A model generated the notes under the pieces. The model searched no databases. It was given only the letters and a program-made list of their open reading frames with translations, and was not told the DNA's origin. A stretch of 64,000 nt of DNA, from assembly GCF_049568105.1 (NCBI RefSeq), contig NZ_CP145335.1:1674001-1738000 (forward strand), in the 5' to 3' direction. This DNA is from Salinisphaera sp049568105 (GTDB taxonomy: Bacteria > Pseudomonadota > Gammaproteobacteria > Nevskiales > Salinisphaeraceae). Shown here piece by piece: positions 34,949 to 42,749 of this stretch. Each line of letters begins with the position of its first letter. Within the stretch, counting starts at the first letter, position 1. Both the position numbers and the translations under genes were made by a program.

Positions 34949-36115
34949 ATGAAGAACGCTACCCGCCTGGTGCATGCCGGCCGCCGCCCCGCCGACCATC
35001 ACGGCATGGTCAACACCCCCGTCTACCATGCCTCGACAGTGCTGTTCGACAGCCTGGCTGCCTTCGATGCCTCCAATGCTGATCCGTTCGCGGGGGTGCA
35101 CTATGGCCGCCTCGGCACGCCCACCCAGTTTGCTTTCGAGCAGGCGGTCGCGGATCTGGAAAACGCGCATGGTGCGGTCAGTACCTGTTCCGGGCTGGCA
35201 GCGATCGCCACCGCCTTGCTGAGTGTGGTCGAGGCCGGCAGCCATGTGCTGGTGGCCGATAATGTCTACGGCCCGACCCGCAAATTCTGCGACGGCTTGT
35301 TGGCCCGCATGGGGGTGACCACCGAATACTTCGATCCGTTGATCGATGCCGAAACCCTGGCCGGGCGATATCGCGAGACCACCAGCGCGTTGTTCCTGGA
35401 AGCCCCGGGGTCTCTGACCTTCGAAATTTCGGACGTGCCCGGACTGGCGGCGACCGCCCGCGAGCGCGGGGTGACGGTGATCGCCGACAACACATGGGCA
35501 ACGCCGGTCTATTTCGATGCCTTTGCGCACGGCATCGATCTGTCGGTGCATGCCGCGACCAAGTATATCGTCGGTCATTCCGATGCCATGCTAGGGGTGA
35601 TTAGCTGTCGCGACGAAGCGCATTTCAAGGCGGTGCGCCATACCTCGATCGCGCTCGGCTACTGTGCTGGGCCAGACGATGTCTACCTCGGCGCGCGCGG
35701 ACTGCGCACGCTCGGTCAGCGCCTGCCGGTCCACGAAGCCAATGGCCTGGCACTGGCCAACTGGCTGGCCGAGCAGCCGGCTGTCACCCGCGTGATTCAT
35801 CCAGCACGGGCCGACCATCCACAGCACGAGCTCTGGAAGCGCGATTTCAGCGGAGCCTCCGGCCTGTTCGCGATCGAGCTGGTGCCCGCCAAGCGGGAGC
35901 GGCTGGCAGCACTCATCGACGGTTTGGCGTACTACGGGCTGGGCGCCTCTTGGGGCGGCTACGAAAGCCTGGTGCTGCCGGTCGACCCAGGAAGCTCGCG
36001 TAGTGCAACGCATTGGGATGCACAGGGCCCGCTACTGCGCATCCATGCCGGACTCGAAGCCATCGACGATCTAATCGACGACATGGCTGCCGGACTGGCG
36101 CGCTACCAGAGCTGA
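34949..36115 (+). CDS. metC: Cystathionine beta-lyase-type PLP enzyme (MetC)
   Basis: A 388-residue fold-type I Cys/Met metabolism PLP enzyme. Key segments are NTPVYHASTVLFDS, YGRLGTPTQFAFEQAVADLE, SGLAAIATALL, VIADNTWATPVYFDAFAHG and SVHAATKYIVGHSDAMLG, whose Lys binds PLP. It normally splits cystathionine into homocysteine, pyruvate and ammonia, but the family also cleaves other C-S bonds. ATG 34949 starts MKNATRLVHAGR as in relatives. It lies immediately beside the ergothioneine genes, which lack an egtE; use as the sulfoxide C-S lyase is a possibility only. Confidence 0.88.
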   Translation: MKNATRLVHAGRRPADHHGMVNTPVYHASTVLFDSLAAFDASNADPFAGVHYGRLGTPTQFAFEQAVADLENAHGAVSTCSGLAAIATALLSVVEAGSHVLVADNVYGPTRKFCDGLLARMGVTTEYFDPLIDAETLAGRYRETTSALFLEAPGSLTFEISDVPGLAATARERGVTVIADNTWATPVYFDAFAHGIDLSVHAATKYIVGHSDAMLGVISCRDEAHFKAVRHTSIALGYCAGPDDVYLGARGLRTLGQRLPVHEANGLALANWLAEQPAVTRVIHPARADHPQHELWKRDFSGASGLFAIELVPAKRERLAALIDGLAYYGLGASWGGYESLVLPVDPGSSRSATHWDAQGPLLRIHAGLEAIDDLIDDMAAGLARYQS

Positions 36116-36121
36116 AATCCA

Positions 36122-36163
36122 GCCGCAGCAGAATGCTCGCCAAGCGCGTACTTCTGCTGCGGC
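36122..36163. terminator. Long inverted repeat between convergent metC and egtB
   Basis: A perfect 12-bp stem (36122-36133 with 36152-36163; arms GCCGCAGCAGAA and TTCTGCTGCGGC) and an 18-base loop, seven bases after the metC stop. U-tracts are weak. Probably a bidirectional transcription end or 3' stabilising structure. Confidence 0.5.
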
Positions 36164-36202
36164 GGTTCTTGATCGGTTCGGTGGCGGGCAACGACGCGTA
36201 GG

Positions 36203-37357
36203 CTACGCGCCGCCGTTGCCCGATCCGCCAGCCAGACGCAGTCCGGCGAACACATGCCGATGGGTCGGCGGATAAAAATTACGAAAGCTGGGCCGGATCA
36301 CTTCCGGTTCCGTGTGCACGCTGGCGCCACGCGCCATGAAATGCTGCCCGTCGAACCACGGCGTCGAATAGCCGTCGTAGGGAAAGGCCTTGAAGCCGGG
36401 GTAGGGGGCAAAGGCCCCGTCGCACCATTCCCAGACTTGCTGTTTGTGGCTCAGCGCGTCGGCCCGATCGGCAGCTTCCCATTCCGCTTCGAGCGGCAGC
36501 CGGGCATTGGCATAGCGGGCAAACGCCCGGGCTTCGTACCAGCCGATACCGTGTACCGGTTCGTCGGCGTGGGCTGCGCCAGTGCCGTGCAGGCTGGGTA
36601 TGCGCCAGCCGTCGGTGTCAGCCCGCCAATGCTGGGGGTAGCGGATGTCTTGATGGCATCGCCATTGCCAGCCGTCGTCGTCCCATAGCTCGGGGCGTTG
36701 GTAGCCGTCGTCTTCGATGAATGCCAGATACTGGGCGTTGTCGACCGGCTGGGCGGCGATTTCGAACGGCTCGATCTGCCGCTCGACGGGGGGCTGTTCG
36801 TTGTCGTAAGCCTCGATCGAGGCCGTGCCCAGCGTGACCCGGTGGCCGGGAACGCTCACGCGCGGCGATTTCGAACGGCGGGGGCCGAATTCGATCGGTG
36901 GCGCCCTGTGCTGTTCGAGGTCGAGCTGAGCCACGGCCAGACGCATGGTTTCAAGATGCTGGGCGTAATGCTGGCAGACGAAGGCCGAGAGATAGCCGTC
37001 AGTCAGCAGCGCATGGTGATGATGTTGGGCACAGCGCCAATAGAAGTCGCTGTGGTCTGCGACTTCCAAGGTCCAGGCGTACAACGCCTTGGGATCCGGC
37101 AGTCGGCTGCTGCGGGCTTCTTTGGCGCATTCCTCGGGGAAATACAGCGCCCGCCAGCGATCGGTGATTCGGGTATCGCCGAATACCTGTTCGGCAATCC
37201 AGTAGTTTTCGACGAAAAATACGTGCCCGACGTGCCATAGCAGCGGGCTCAGTTCGGCGTGGGACTGACGACGAAGCGCGTTGTCATCGCGCTCATTGAG
37301 TAGGGCGCGTGAAGCCTGTCGCAGTGTCGTCAGCCGGCTAGGAGGTCTGGCGGTCAT
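36203..37357 (-). CDS. egtB: Hercynylcysteine sulfoxide synthase EgtB
   Basis: A 384-residue iron enzyme that couples hercynine to gamma-glutamylcysteine (or cysteine) in ergothioneine synthesis. The N-terminal DinB-like domain supplies the iron ligands: His42 (LWHVGHVFF) and the HxxxH pair His130/His134 (CQHYAQHLE), matching the 51/134/138 pattern of mycobacterial EgtB. The C-terminal formylglycine-generating/C-lectin domain (about 165-380) has the typical RLPLEAEWEAA and QVWEWCDGAFAPYPGF. It lies 21 bases downstream of egtC. SenA or OvoA are related, but the egtC/egtD context favours EgtB. Confidence 0.92.
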   Translation of the reverse strand: MTARPPSRLTTLRQASRALLNERDDNALRRQSHAELSPLLWHVGHVFFVENYWIAEQVFGDTRITDRWRALYFPEECAKEARSSRLPDPKALYAWTLEVADHSDFYWRCAQHHHHALLTDGYLSAFVCQHYAQHLETMRLAVAQLDLEQHRAPPIEFGPRRSKSPRVSVPGHRVTLGTASIEAYDNEQPPVERQIEPFEIAAQPVDNAQYLAFIEDDGYQRPELWDDDGWQWRCHQDIRYPQHWRADTDGWRIPSLHGTGAAHADEPVHGIGWYEARAFARYANARLPLEAEWEAADRADALSHKQQVWEWCDGAFAPYPGFKAFPYDGYSTPWFDGQHFMARGASVHTEPEVIRPSFRNFYPPTHRHVFAGLRLAGGSGNGGA

Positions 37358-37378
37358 CTTGCAATGCCATAACCGATA

Positions 37379-38116
37379 TTATGCCCCGAGCGTAACAAAG
37401 CTTTCCGGGTTAATCGCGCACCAGTTGGGATCGGCGTCGAATGCCTCCGAAGCGATGACGGCTGCGCCTTGCCAATCGCGATGCACATACAGTGACGGCG
37501 CCGGCGCATTATAGGCACTGCGTACGGCGACCAGCTGGCGGCCGTCGGTCACGGCCATGTTCAAAAGCGCCTTGAGATCGCCGGTTTCGGCCAGCCAGCT
37601 GTGAATCTTGTCGAGTGCGGCGGCCAATTTGTCCTGTAGCGTTCCGGTCTGCTGGCGGACCAAGGCGAACATATACTCGGAGTCGGTGGTGCCGTGGATG
37701 CTTTGTTCGATCTCGGGATCGAGCTCGGCGCGTATCCGGGCGCGCAGCGTGCGCGCAAAATCTTGGATATAACCGTTATGGACGAAGATTAACCCATCGC
37801 CGGCAAACGGCTGGGTATTGGCATGGTCGGTGCCCAGCCCTGAGGTCGCACTGCGCACATTGCCCACCCAGAGCGGCCGCGACAGGCTACGAGCCAATCC
37901 ATCGACGTTGCCGTCCGCCCAGATCGGCAGGGTATGGCGATAGATCGCCGGCGCGCCGTCGTCGGCATACCAGGCCACGCCCCAGCCGTCGGCGTTGACG
38001 GTGGCACTGGCCATTTCGCGTGCGTCCCAGGATTGCCGGGCGAGGCTGTGGGGCGGGGCATCCAGAAACTGGCGCAGCGAGCATTCCGGGCCAAGATAGG
38101 CAGCAATTCGGCACAT
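37379..38116 (-). CDS. egtC: Ergothioneine biosynthesis amidohydrolase EgtC
   Basis: A 245-residue class II glutamine-amidotransferase fold enzyme. The N-terminal nucleophile is Cys2 (MCRIAAYLGPE), exposed after Met removal. NADGWGVAWY, VGNVRSAT, FAGDGLIFVHNGYI and TTDSEYMFALV are the family motifs. In mycobacteria EgtC removes glutamate from the gamma-glutamyl hercynylcysteine sulfoxide, so its presence predicts that EgtB here uses gamma-glutamylcysteine. Start fixed by Cys2. It faces egtD across 67 bases, a shared promoter region. Confidence 0.9.
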   Translation of the reverse strand: MCRIAAYLGPECSLRQFLDAPPHSLARQSWDAREMASATVNADGWGVAWYADDGAPAIYRHTLPIWADGNVDGLARSLSRPLWVGNVRSATSGLGTDHANTQPFAGDGLIFVHNGYIQDFARTLRARIRAELDPEIEQSIHGTTDSEYMFALVRQQTGTLQDKLAAALDKIHSWLAETGDLKALLNMAVTDGRQLVAVRSAYNAPAPSLYVHRDWQGAAVIASEAFDADPNWCAINPESFVTLGA

Positions 38117-38183
38117 AAGCCGTCGAGAAAGTAAGCGTATCGGCCCATGATAACCTCGGTGGATCACTAAAAAAGCAGACACC

Positions 38184-39176
38184 ATGAGTGCGGATTTCGA
38201 TACGCCGCGGGTGCGCCATCATCAGGTTGCCCCGACCCGCGCGATTGCCGGTCTGGCCGATGACGTACGGGCCGGCTTGTTGGTGCCGCCGCGCTGGCTG
38301 CCGCCCAAATATTTCTATGACGACCACGGCTCAAGGCTGTTCGAGTCGATCTGTGAAACCCCGGAATATTATCCGACCCGGGCGGAATCGGCGCTGCTGG
38401 CCGAGTCGGCCGAACGCATCATCGAGCAGACCCGGCCCGGGCATATCATCGAGCTCGGCAGCGGCAATTCCCGCAAGACCCGGCATTTGATCGCAGCCTG
38501 CGATCGATTAGGACTGCCGGCACGCTATTGGCCGTTCGAGGTCAGCACCCAGATCATGTTGGATGCCGCTGCGGAACTGACGACGGACTATAGCTGGCTG
38601 GAAGTCGATGCCTTGACCGGTGATTACACCGCAGGGCTGGCGCATCTGCCGCTGCCTGACGATTCTGCGCCACGGCTGTTCTTGTTTCTAGGCGGCACGC
38701 TGGGCAACTTCGAGCCCGAAGCGGCCGATGTGATGCTCGATGAAATCAGGGCGCTCATGCGCCCGGGGGACGCCCTGTTATTGGGGCTGGATCGGGTCAA
38801 GGATCGACAGCGGCTGGAAGCCGCTTACGACGATGACGCTGGTTTTACGGCGGCCTTCAATCGCAACGTGCTCACGGTGCTCAACCGGGAGCTCGACGGC
38901 GATATTCCGGTGGCCGATTATCGGCATCGGGCGCTATTCGACCGTCAGGCCCAGCGTATCGAGATGCGGCTGGTCGCCGAACGTGCGCATCGCGTGTCGT
39001 TCAAGACGATCGATGCCACATTCGAGGTCGAGGCCGGCGAAGAGATCCTGACCGAGATCAGCCGCAAGTTCACTCCAGATTCGATCGCGGACCTGCTGGC
39101 CCGGGCTCGACTACGAACCTTGGCGCATTTCGAACAAGGCGACGGCGACTATTCGCTGGTGCTGGCCGCCCCGTAA
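38184..39176 (+). CDS. egtD: L-histidine N-alpha-methyltransferase EgtD
   Basis: A 330-residue SAM enzyme that trimethylates histidine to hercynine. Signature segments: PPKYFYDDHGSRLFESICETPEYYPTR (split: LPPKYFYDDHGS, CETPEYYPTR), the SAM site IIELGSGNSRKT, LFLFLGGTLGNFEP and the C-terminal EEILTEISRKFT. Length matches the family. It diverges from egtC-egtB, so the three genes may respond to one control region. It ends inside a hairpin shared with the convergent argF end. Confidence 0.95.
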   Translation: MSADFDTPRVRHHQVAPTRAIAGLADDVRAGLLVPPRWLPPKYFYDDHGSRLFESICETPEYYPTRAESALLAESAERIIEQTRPGHIIELGSGNSRKTRHLIAACDRLGLPARYWPFEVSTQIMLDAAAELTTDYSWLEVDALTGDYTAGLAHLPLPDDSAPRLFLFLGGTLGNFEPEAADVMLDEIRALMRPGDALLLGLDRVKDRQRLEAAYDDDAGFTAAFNRNVLTVLNRELDGDIPVADYRHRALFDRQAQRIEMRLVAERAHRVSFKTIDATFEVEAGEEILTEISRKFTPDSIADLLARARLRTLAHFEQGDGDYSLVLAAP

Positions 39177-39191
39177 GGGATGGCCAGCACC
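39158..39191. terminator. Hairpin spanning the egtD stop codon
   Basis: GGTGCTGGCC (39158-39167) pairs with GGCCAGCACC (39182-39191) around a 14-base loop that contains the egtD stop. It lies between convergent egtD and argF, with no U-tract on either side. Likely a 3'-end structure. Confidence 0.4.
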
Positions 39192-39200
39192 CAGGGCCGT

Positions 39201-40100
39201 CTATTCGGCTTCGAGTAGCTTGAGCAGCAGGGCGGTCTGGGCATGTAGCCGGTTTTCGGCTTCATCCCAAACCACGCTCTGCGGGCCGTCGATCACCTCG
39301 GCGCTGACTTCCTCGCCGCGATGGGCCGGTAGACAGTGCATGAACAGGGCATCGTCGGCCGCCCAGCTCATCAAAGCCCGGTTGACCTGGAAATTGGCGA
39401 AATCTGCCAGACGGTTTTCGCGTTCGCCTTCGTCGCCCATGCTGGCCCAGACGTCGGTGACCACCAGATTGGCGCCGTCGGCAGCCTGCTGTGCCTCGTC
39501 GCAGAGCGTGACCGACTGCTCGGCGCCGCGCAGCATGCGGGCATCCGGTCGATAGCCTTCCGGGGCAGCAATACGCAGGGAAAAACCTAGCAGGCGTGCG
39601 GCGTTGATATAGGAATGGCACATGTTATTGCCATCGCCGATCCAGGCCACGGTTGCGCCCTTGATCGGCCCTCGATGCTCGACATAGGTCTGCAGATCGG
39701 CCAGTAGCTGGCAGGGATGAAAACGGTCGGTTAGGCCGTTGATTACCGGCACCCGCGAATAGGCCGCGAACTGTTCGAGGATGGCATGCGAGTGATTGCG
39801 GATCATGATCGCATCGCACATGCCGGAGAGTACGCGTGCCGTGTCCTCGACCGGCTCGCCACGGCCGATCTGGGTATCGCCCGGCGACAGAAAGATCGCA
39901 TGGCCGCCCAGGCGGGTCATGGCGGCCTCGAACGATACACGAGTACGGGTCGAGGCTTTTTCGAACACCATCGCCAGGCTTCGGCCGACCAGTGGGCGAT
40001 CGACGGGGCCGTGGCGTTTGCGCTCGATGGCACGTTCGATCAGATCTTCGATTCCGGCGGCGCCCAGATCGTCCAGGCTAAGAAAATGTCGAGAACTCAT
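39201..40100 (-). CDS. argF: Ornithine carbamoyltransferase
   Basis: A 299-residue enzyme of arginine synthesis that makes citrulline from ornithine and carbamoyl phosphate. The carbamoyl-phosphate loop is Ser50-Thr-Arg-Thr-Arg54 (EKASTRTRVSFE); FHPCQLLADLQT and HCLPAHRGEEV provide the HPCQ and ornithine-side HCLP motifs; DVWASMGDE is also typical. Length is standard (about 300). There are no other arg genes nearby. The stretch before the start holds no good ArgR box. Confidence 0.96.
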   Translation of the reverse strand: MSSRHFLSLDDLGAAGIEDLIERAIERKRHGPVDRPLVGRSLAMVFEKASTRTRVSFEAAMTRLGGHAIFLSPGDTQIGRGEPVEDTARVLSGMCDAIMIRNHSHAILEQFAAYSRVPVINGLTDRFHPCQLLADLQTYVEHRGPIKGATVAWIGDGNNMCHSYINAARLLGFSLRIAAPEGYRPDARMLRGAEQSVTLCDEAQQAADGANLVVTDVWASMGDEGERENRLADFANFQVNRALMSWAADDALFMHCLPAHRGEEVSAEVIDGPQSVVWDEAENRLHAQTALLLKLLEAE

Positions 40101-40410
40101 GAATGGATGCGGTTAGTCGGTGTGAACAAATAAAATCATGGTGCCCGCGCTGGGCCGGGCACGCCCTGATACTTTCGGCTTGCTGGCGCCATCGATGTGT
40201 CGTACCAAGCGCCACGGCTCCTCGGTCGCGGCTGCGATCGACATATGACCGAAGCGGGCGGCGCAGCTGCTTATGAGAGCCCGATGCATACAGGCGGGCA
40301 GGCCGCTGGGTCGACAACCGTGTTAACAGGGCTCCCGTTGGCAGCCCGGCGACGATCGGTGCGAACTCGGCAGAACACGTCGATAGCTTCCAAGTACGCA
40401 ATCGTCCAAT
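40101..40410. other. Spacer upstream of argF
   Basis: An AT-rich stretch (around 40124-40140) directly before argF is the probable promoter. No gene recognised in the rest. Confidence 0.35.
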
Positions 40411-40443
40411 AAAAAAGGCCCCGCCGCAACGCGGCGAGGCCTC
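40411..40443 (-). terminator. Intrinsic terminator of the superoxide dismutase gene
   Basis: On the minus strand GGCCTCGCCGC-gtt-GCGGCGGGGCC forms an 11-bp stem with one T-G pair, followed by TTTTTT, about 25 bases after the stop codon. Confidence 0.92.
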
Positions 40444-40466
40444 TCGGGTTCGAATTAGCCGAGCGT

Positions 40467-41075
40467 TTAGCTGGCGGCTTCGAACTTCTTGGCGATGCCG
40501 TCCCAGTTGACGACGTTCCACCAGGCTTCGACATACTCCGGCTTGCGGTTCTGATACTTCAGATAGAACGCATGCTCCCAGACGTCCAGGCCCATAATCG
40601 GCTTACCCGATTCCGAAACCACGTCCATGATCGGGTTGTCCTGGTTCGGCGTCGGCACGATCTTGAGTTGATCGCCGCCGGCCGGCACCAGCCAGACGAA
40701 GCCCGAACCGAACAGGCCGGTCGCTTGCGCGGTGAATTGTTCCTTGAAGTCGTCGAAGGAGCCAAAGCTGTTATCGATGGCCTCGGCCAGCTTACCGCTC
40801 GGCTTGCCACCGCCGTTCGGCGACATGGTTTCCCAGAAGATGATGTGGTTGAGATAACCACCGCCCTGGTTGCGTACAGCCGCACCGTGCTGACCGGCCT
40901 GGGACAGGATCGTCTCCAGATCCTGATCGGCCAGCGGGGTACCCTCGATGGCGTTCTGGAACTTGGTCAGATAAGCGTTGTGATGCTTATCGTGATGGAT
41001 CTCCATCGTGCGCCCGTCGATGTAGGGCTCCAGCGCATCGTAATCGTAGGGCAGATCGGGCAATTCGAATGCCAT
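40467..41075 (-). CDS. sodA: Superoxide dismutase, Mn/Fe family (Mn-type residues)
   Basis: A 202-residue cytoplasmic dismutase. Metal ligands lie in MEIHHDKHHNAYL, YLNHIIFW and DVWEHAFYL. The second-sphere Gln distinguishes metal types: here GGGYLNH lacks the Fe-type Gln and TPNQDNPIM carries the Mn-type Gln, so I favour Mn (or cambialistic) over Fe. ATG 41075 gives MAFELPDLPYDYDALEP, the usual start, with AAGGA seven bases upstream; the frame extends 11 codons further without support. It is monocistronic with a strong terminator. Confidence 0.92.
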   Translation of the reverse strand: MAFELPDLPYDYDALEPYIDGRTMEIHHDKHHNAYLTKFQNAIEGTPLADQDLETILSQAGQHGAAVRNQGGGYLNHIIFWETMSPNGGGKPSGKLAEAIDNSFGSFDDFKEQFTAQATGLFGSGFVWLVPAGGDQLKIVPTPNQDNPIMDVVSESGKPIMGLDVWEHAFYLKYQNRKPEYVEAWWNVVNWDGIAKKFEAAS

Positions 41076-41398
41076 GACGTAGTCCTTGTTGTCATGTGAA
41101 TGAGTCAACGTCCCTACTTATATAAGGTTTGGCCTTGGTTTTTCAAAGGCTCGGGGGTTTTCGAGCCGGGCGAGGCCGCGTTCGTCGAGCTCGCAGGCAC
41201 GATAAACGGCAGCCTTGTGGTTTATGGACGTGTGTCAGCGGCTGCAAGAAGCGGCCGGTGTCATACCGGGTAGGCCGGCCATTACGTGCGTCACGAAAGC
41301 GTCATTCATGCATTGCATGCCGTGCCCTTGATCAGCGCCGGGCTGAACCCAAGATATATTGGATTCCAAAATCAATTCCCCGATTCGAGGTACCGTCC
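41076..41398. other. Divergent sodA/grxD intergenic region
   Basis: On the sodA side, a minus-strand TATATAA-like -10 lies near 41116-41123. On the grxD side, TATATT (about 41355) may be a -10. A GGCTCG/CGAGCC stem sits at about 41149-41168. The grxD frame is open back to 41129, but that part is Arg/Gly-rich and not credible. Confidence 0.4.
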
Positions 41399-41734
41399 AT
41401 GAGCGCGAAAGCGATGGAAGTCATCAAAGAGGAAGTCGAAAACAACCCGATCGTGCTCTATATGAAGGGCACGCCCGATTTTCCGCAGTGCGGTTTTTCG
41501 GCACGCAGTGCCGAAGCGATCAAGGCCTGTGGTGTATCGTTCAAGGCGGTTAACGTATTTGACGACGAAGAAATCTATCGCCAGGGCGTCAAGATCTATT
41601 CTAACTGGCCGACCATTCCGCAGCTGTTCGTCAATGGCGAACTCGTAGGTGGTTCGGACATCGTGATCGATCTGTTTCAGTCCGGCGAGCTCAAGACCAT
41701 GCTCGACAAGGCGGTATCCGAGCACCAGCAGTAA
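41399..41734 (+). CDS. grxD: Monothiol glutaredoxin GrxD (CGFS type)
   Basis: A 111-residue CGFS glutaredoxin that carries Fe-S clusters, often with BolA. The active motif is Cys31-Gly-Phe-Ser (DFPQCGFSARSAEA); the WPTIPQLFVNGELVGGSDIV segment binds glutathione and defines the family. YMKGTPDFPQ upstream is typical of the E. coli Grx4 group. ATG 41399 gives the normal length. No BolA gene is adjacent. Confidence 0.96.
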   Translation: MSAKAMEVIKEEVENNPIVLYMKGTPDFPQCGFSARSAEAIKACGVSFKAVNVFDDEEIYRQGVKIYSNWPTIPQLFVNGELVGGSDIVIDLFQSGELKTMLDKAVSEHQQ

Positions 41735-41887
41735 GGCTGCCAATGCTGGCCGTCTATAGGCTGGTATAAGACGATATCCCATCGATGGGCCGGGCCGTTG
41801 TCGCAGGTGCTTTCATGCATATGGCGACAGCGGCTCTTTTGTATGTAATCTTCGTTGCGATTCTTGGTCGGGCCGGGAGATCAGTTC

Positions 41888-42655
41888 ATGGCGGACAGCC
41901 CCGTAGCACAGCACATTGGCATCATCCTGATCGGCGACGAGTTGCTGTCGGGCAAACGGATCGACAAGCACATGCCGCAGGTGATTTCGATCCTCCACGA
42001 ACGTGGTCTGGAACTGTCTTGGGCGCGGTTGGTCGGCGACGATGCGGCGTTGCTCGAGCGCACGTTGGCCGAGACCACGGCCAGCAACGATATCGTGTTC
42101 AGCTTCGGCGGTATCGGGGCCACGCCCGATGATCGCACCCGGCAATGCGCAGCGCGTGCCCTGGGGCGGGAGCTGGAAATTAACGCCCAAGGCCGGGCGA
42201 TTCTCGAAGACAAGTTCGGCGATGAGGCTTATCCAAACCGGATCCATATGGTCGAGTGGCCTGCCGGGGCCGAGGTTATTCCGAACCCGATCAATCGCGT
42301 GCCGGGTTTTTCGGTCGACCATCATCATTTCGTACCGGGCTTTCCGAAGATGGCATGGCCGATGGTGGCCTGGGTGCTCGATGAGCACTATGCCCATCTG
42401 CATACCGATGAGCGCAGCGTCGAATATCTGGTGGAGGTCTTCGATACTCCCGAAAGCGCATTGATCGATCTGATGCAGGCAATCATGAACGAACACCCCA
42501 CGGTGCGCATTGCTTGCCTACCTTCGGCCGAGGGCGAGCGCAAGATCGAATTCGGTGTGCGCGGGCGACCCGCCGATGCAGCTTCGGCCTTCGACGCGCT
42601 GTACGCAGCCTTGAGTGACGCCGGCATTCCTATGGGTGCCTGTACGTCGCGCTAG
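41888..42655 (+). CDS. CinA N-terminal domain / MoaB-Mog family protein
   Basis: A 255-residue protein with a molybdopterin-binding fold: IGIILIGDELLSGKRIDKH, IVFSFGGIGATPDDRTRQ and VPGFSVDHHHFVPGFPKM. It matches the stand-alone N-domain of CinA-type proteins and lacks the C-terminal nicotinamide-nucleotide amidase domain. The role could be ADP-ribose or NMN-related metabolism; that is not established for stand-alone members. ATG 41888 is in the expected place. It follows grxD by 153 bases. Confidence 0.82.
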   Translation: MADSPVAQHIGIILIGDELLSGKRIDKHMPQVISILHERGLELSWARLVGDDAALLERTLAETTASNDIVFSFGGIGATPDDRTRQCAARALGRELEINAQGRAILEDKFGDEAYPNRIHMVEWPAGAEVIPNPINRVPGFSVDHHHFVPGFPKMAWPMVAWVLDEHYAHLHTDERSVEYLVEVFDTPESALIDLMQAIMNEHPTVRIACLPSAEGERKIEFGVRGRPADAASAFDALYAALSDAGIPMGACTSR

Positions 42656-42749
42656 GCTTTCGGTACGCTGATCCGCATATACCTATTTGAGATAAAAAAT
42701 AAATTCGTAACGAGCCTTAGGTCGGCCCGGGGGCTAAAGGGGGTAGGCT

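Noticed and set aside
36203..37357. SenA (selenoneine) or OvoA identity for the EgtB-like gene
   Set aside because: No SenB/SenC-type neighbours and no OvoA methyltransferase domain. The adjacent egtC and egtD fit ergothioneine.
40101..40140. An ArgR box upstream of argF
   Set aside because: A TGA-N10-TCA sequence in the AT-rich stretch is two bases longer than the TGAAT-N4-ATTCA consensus and lacks the inner matches.
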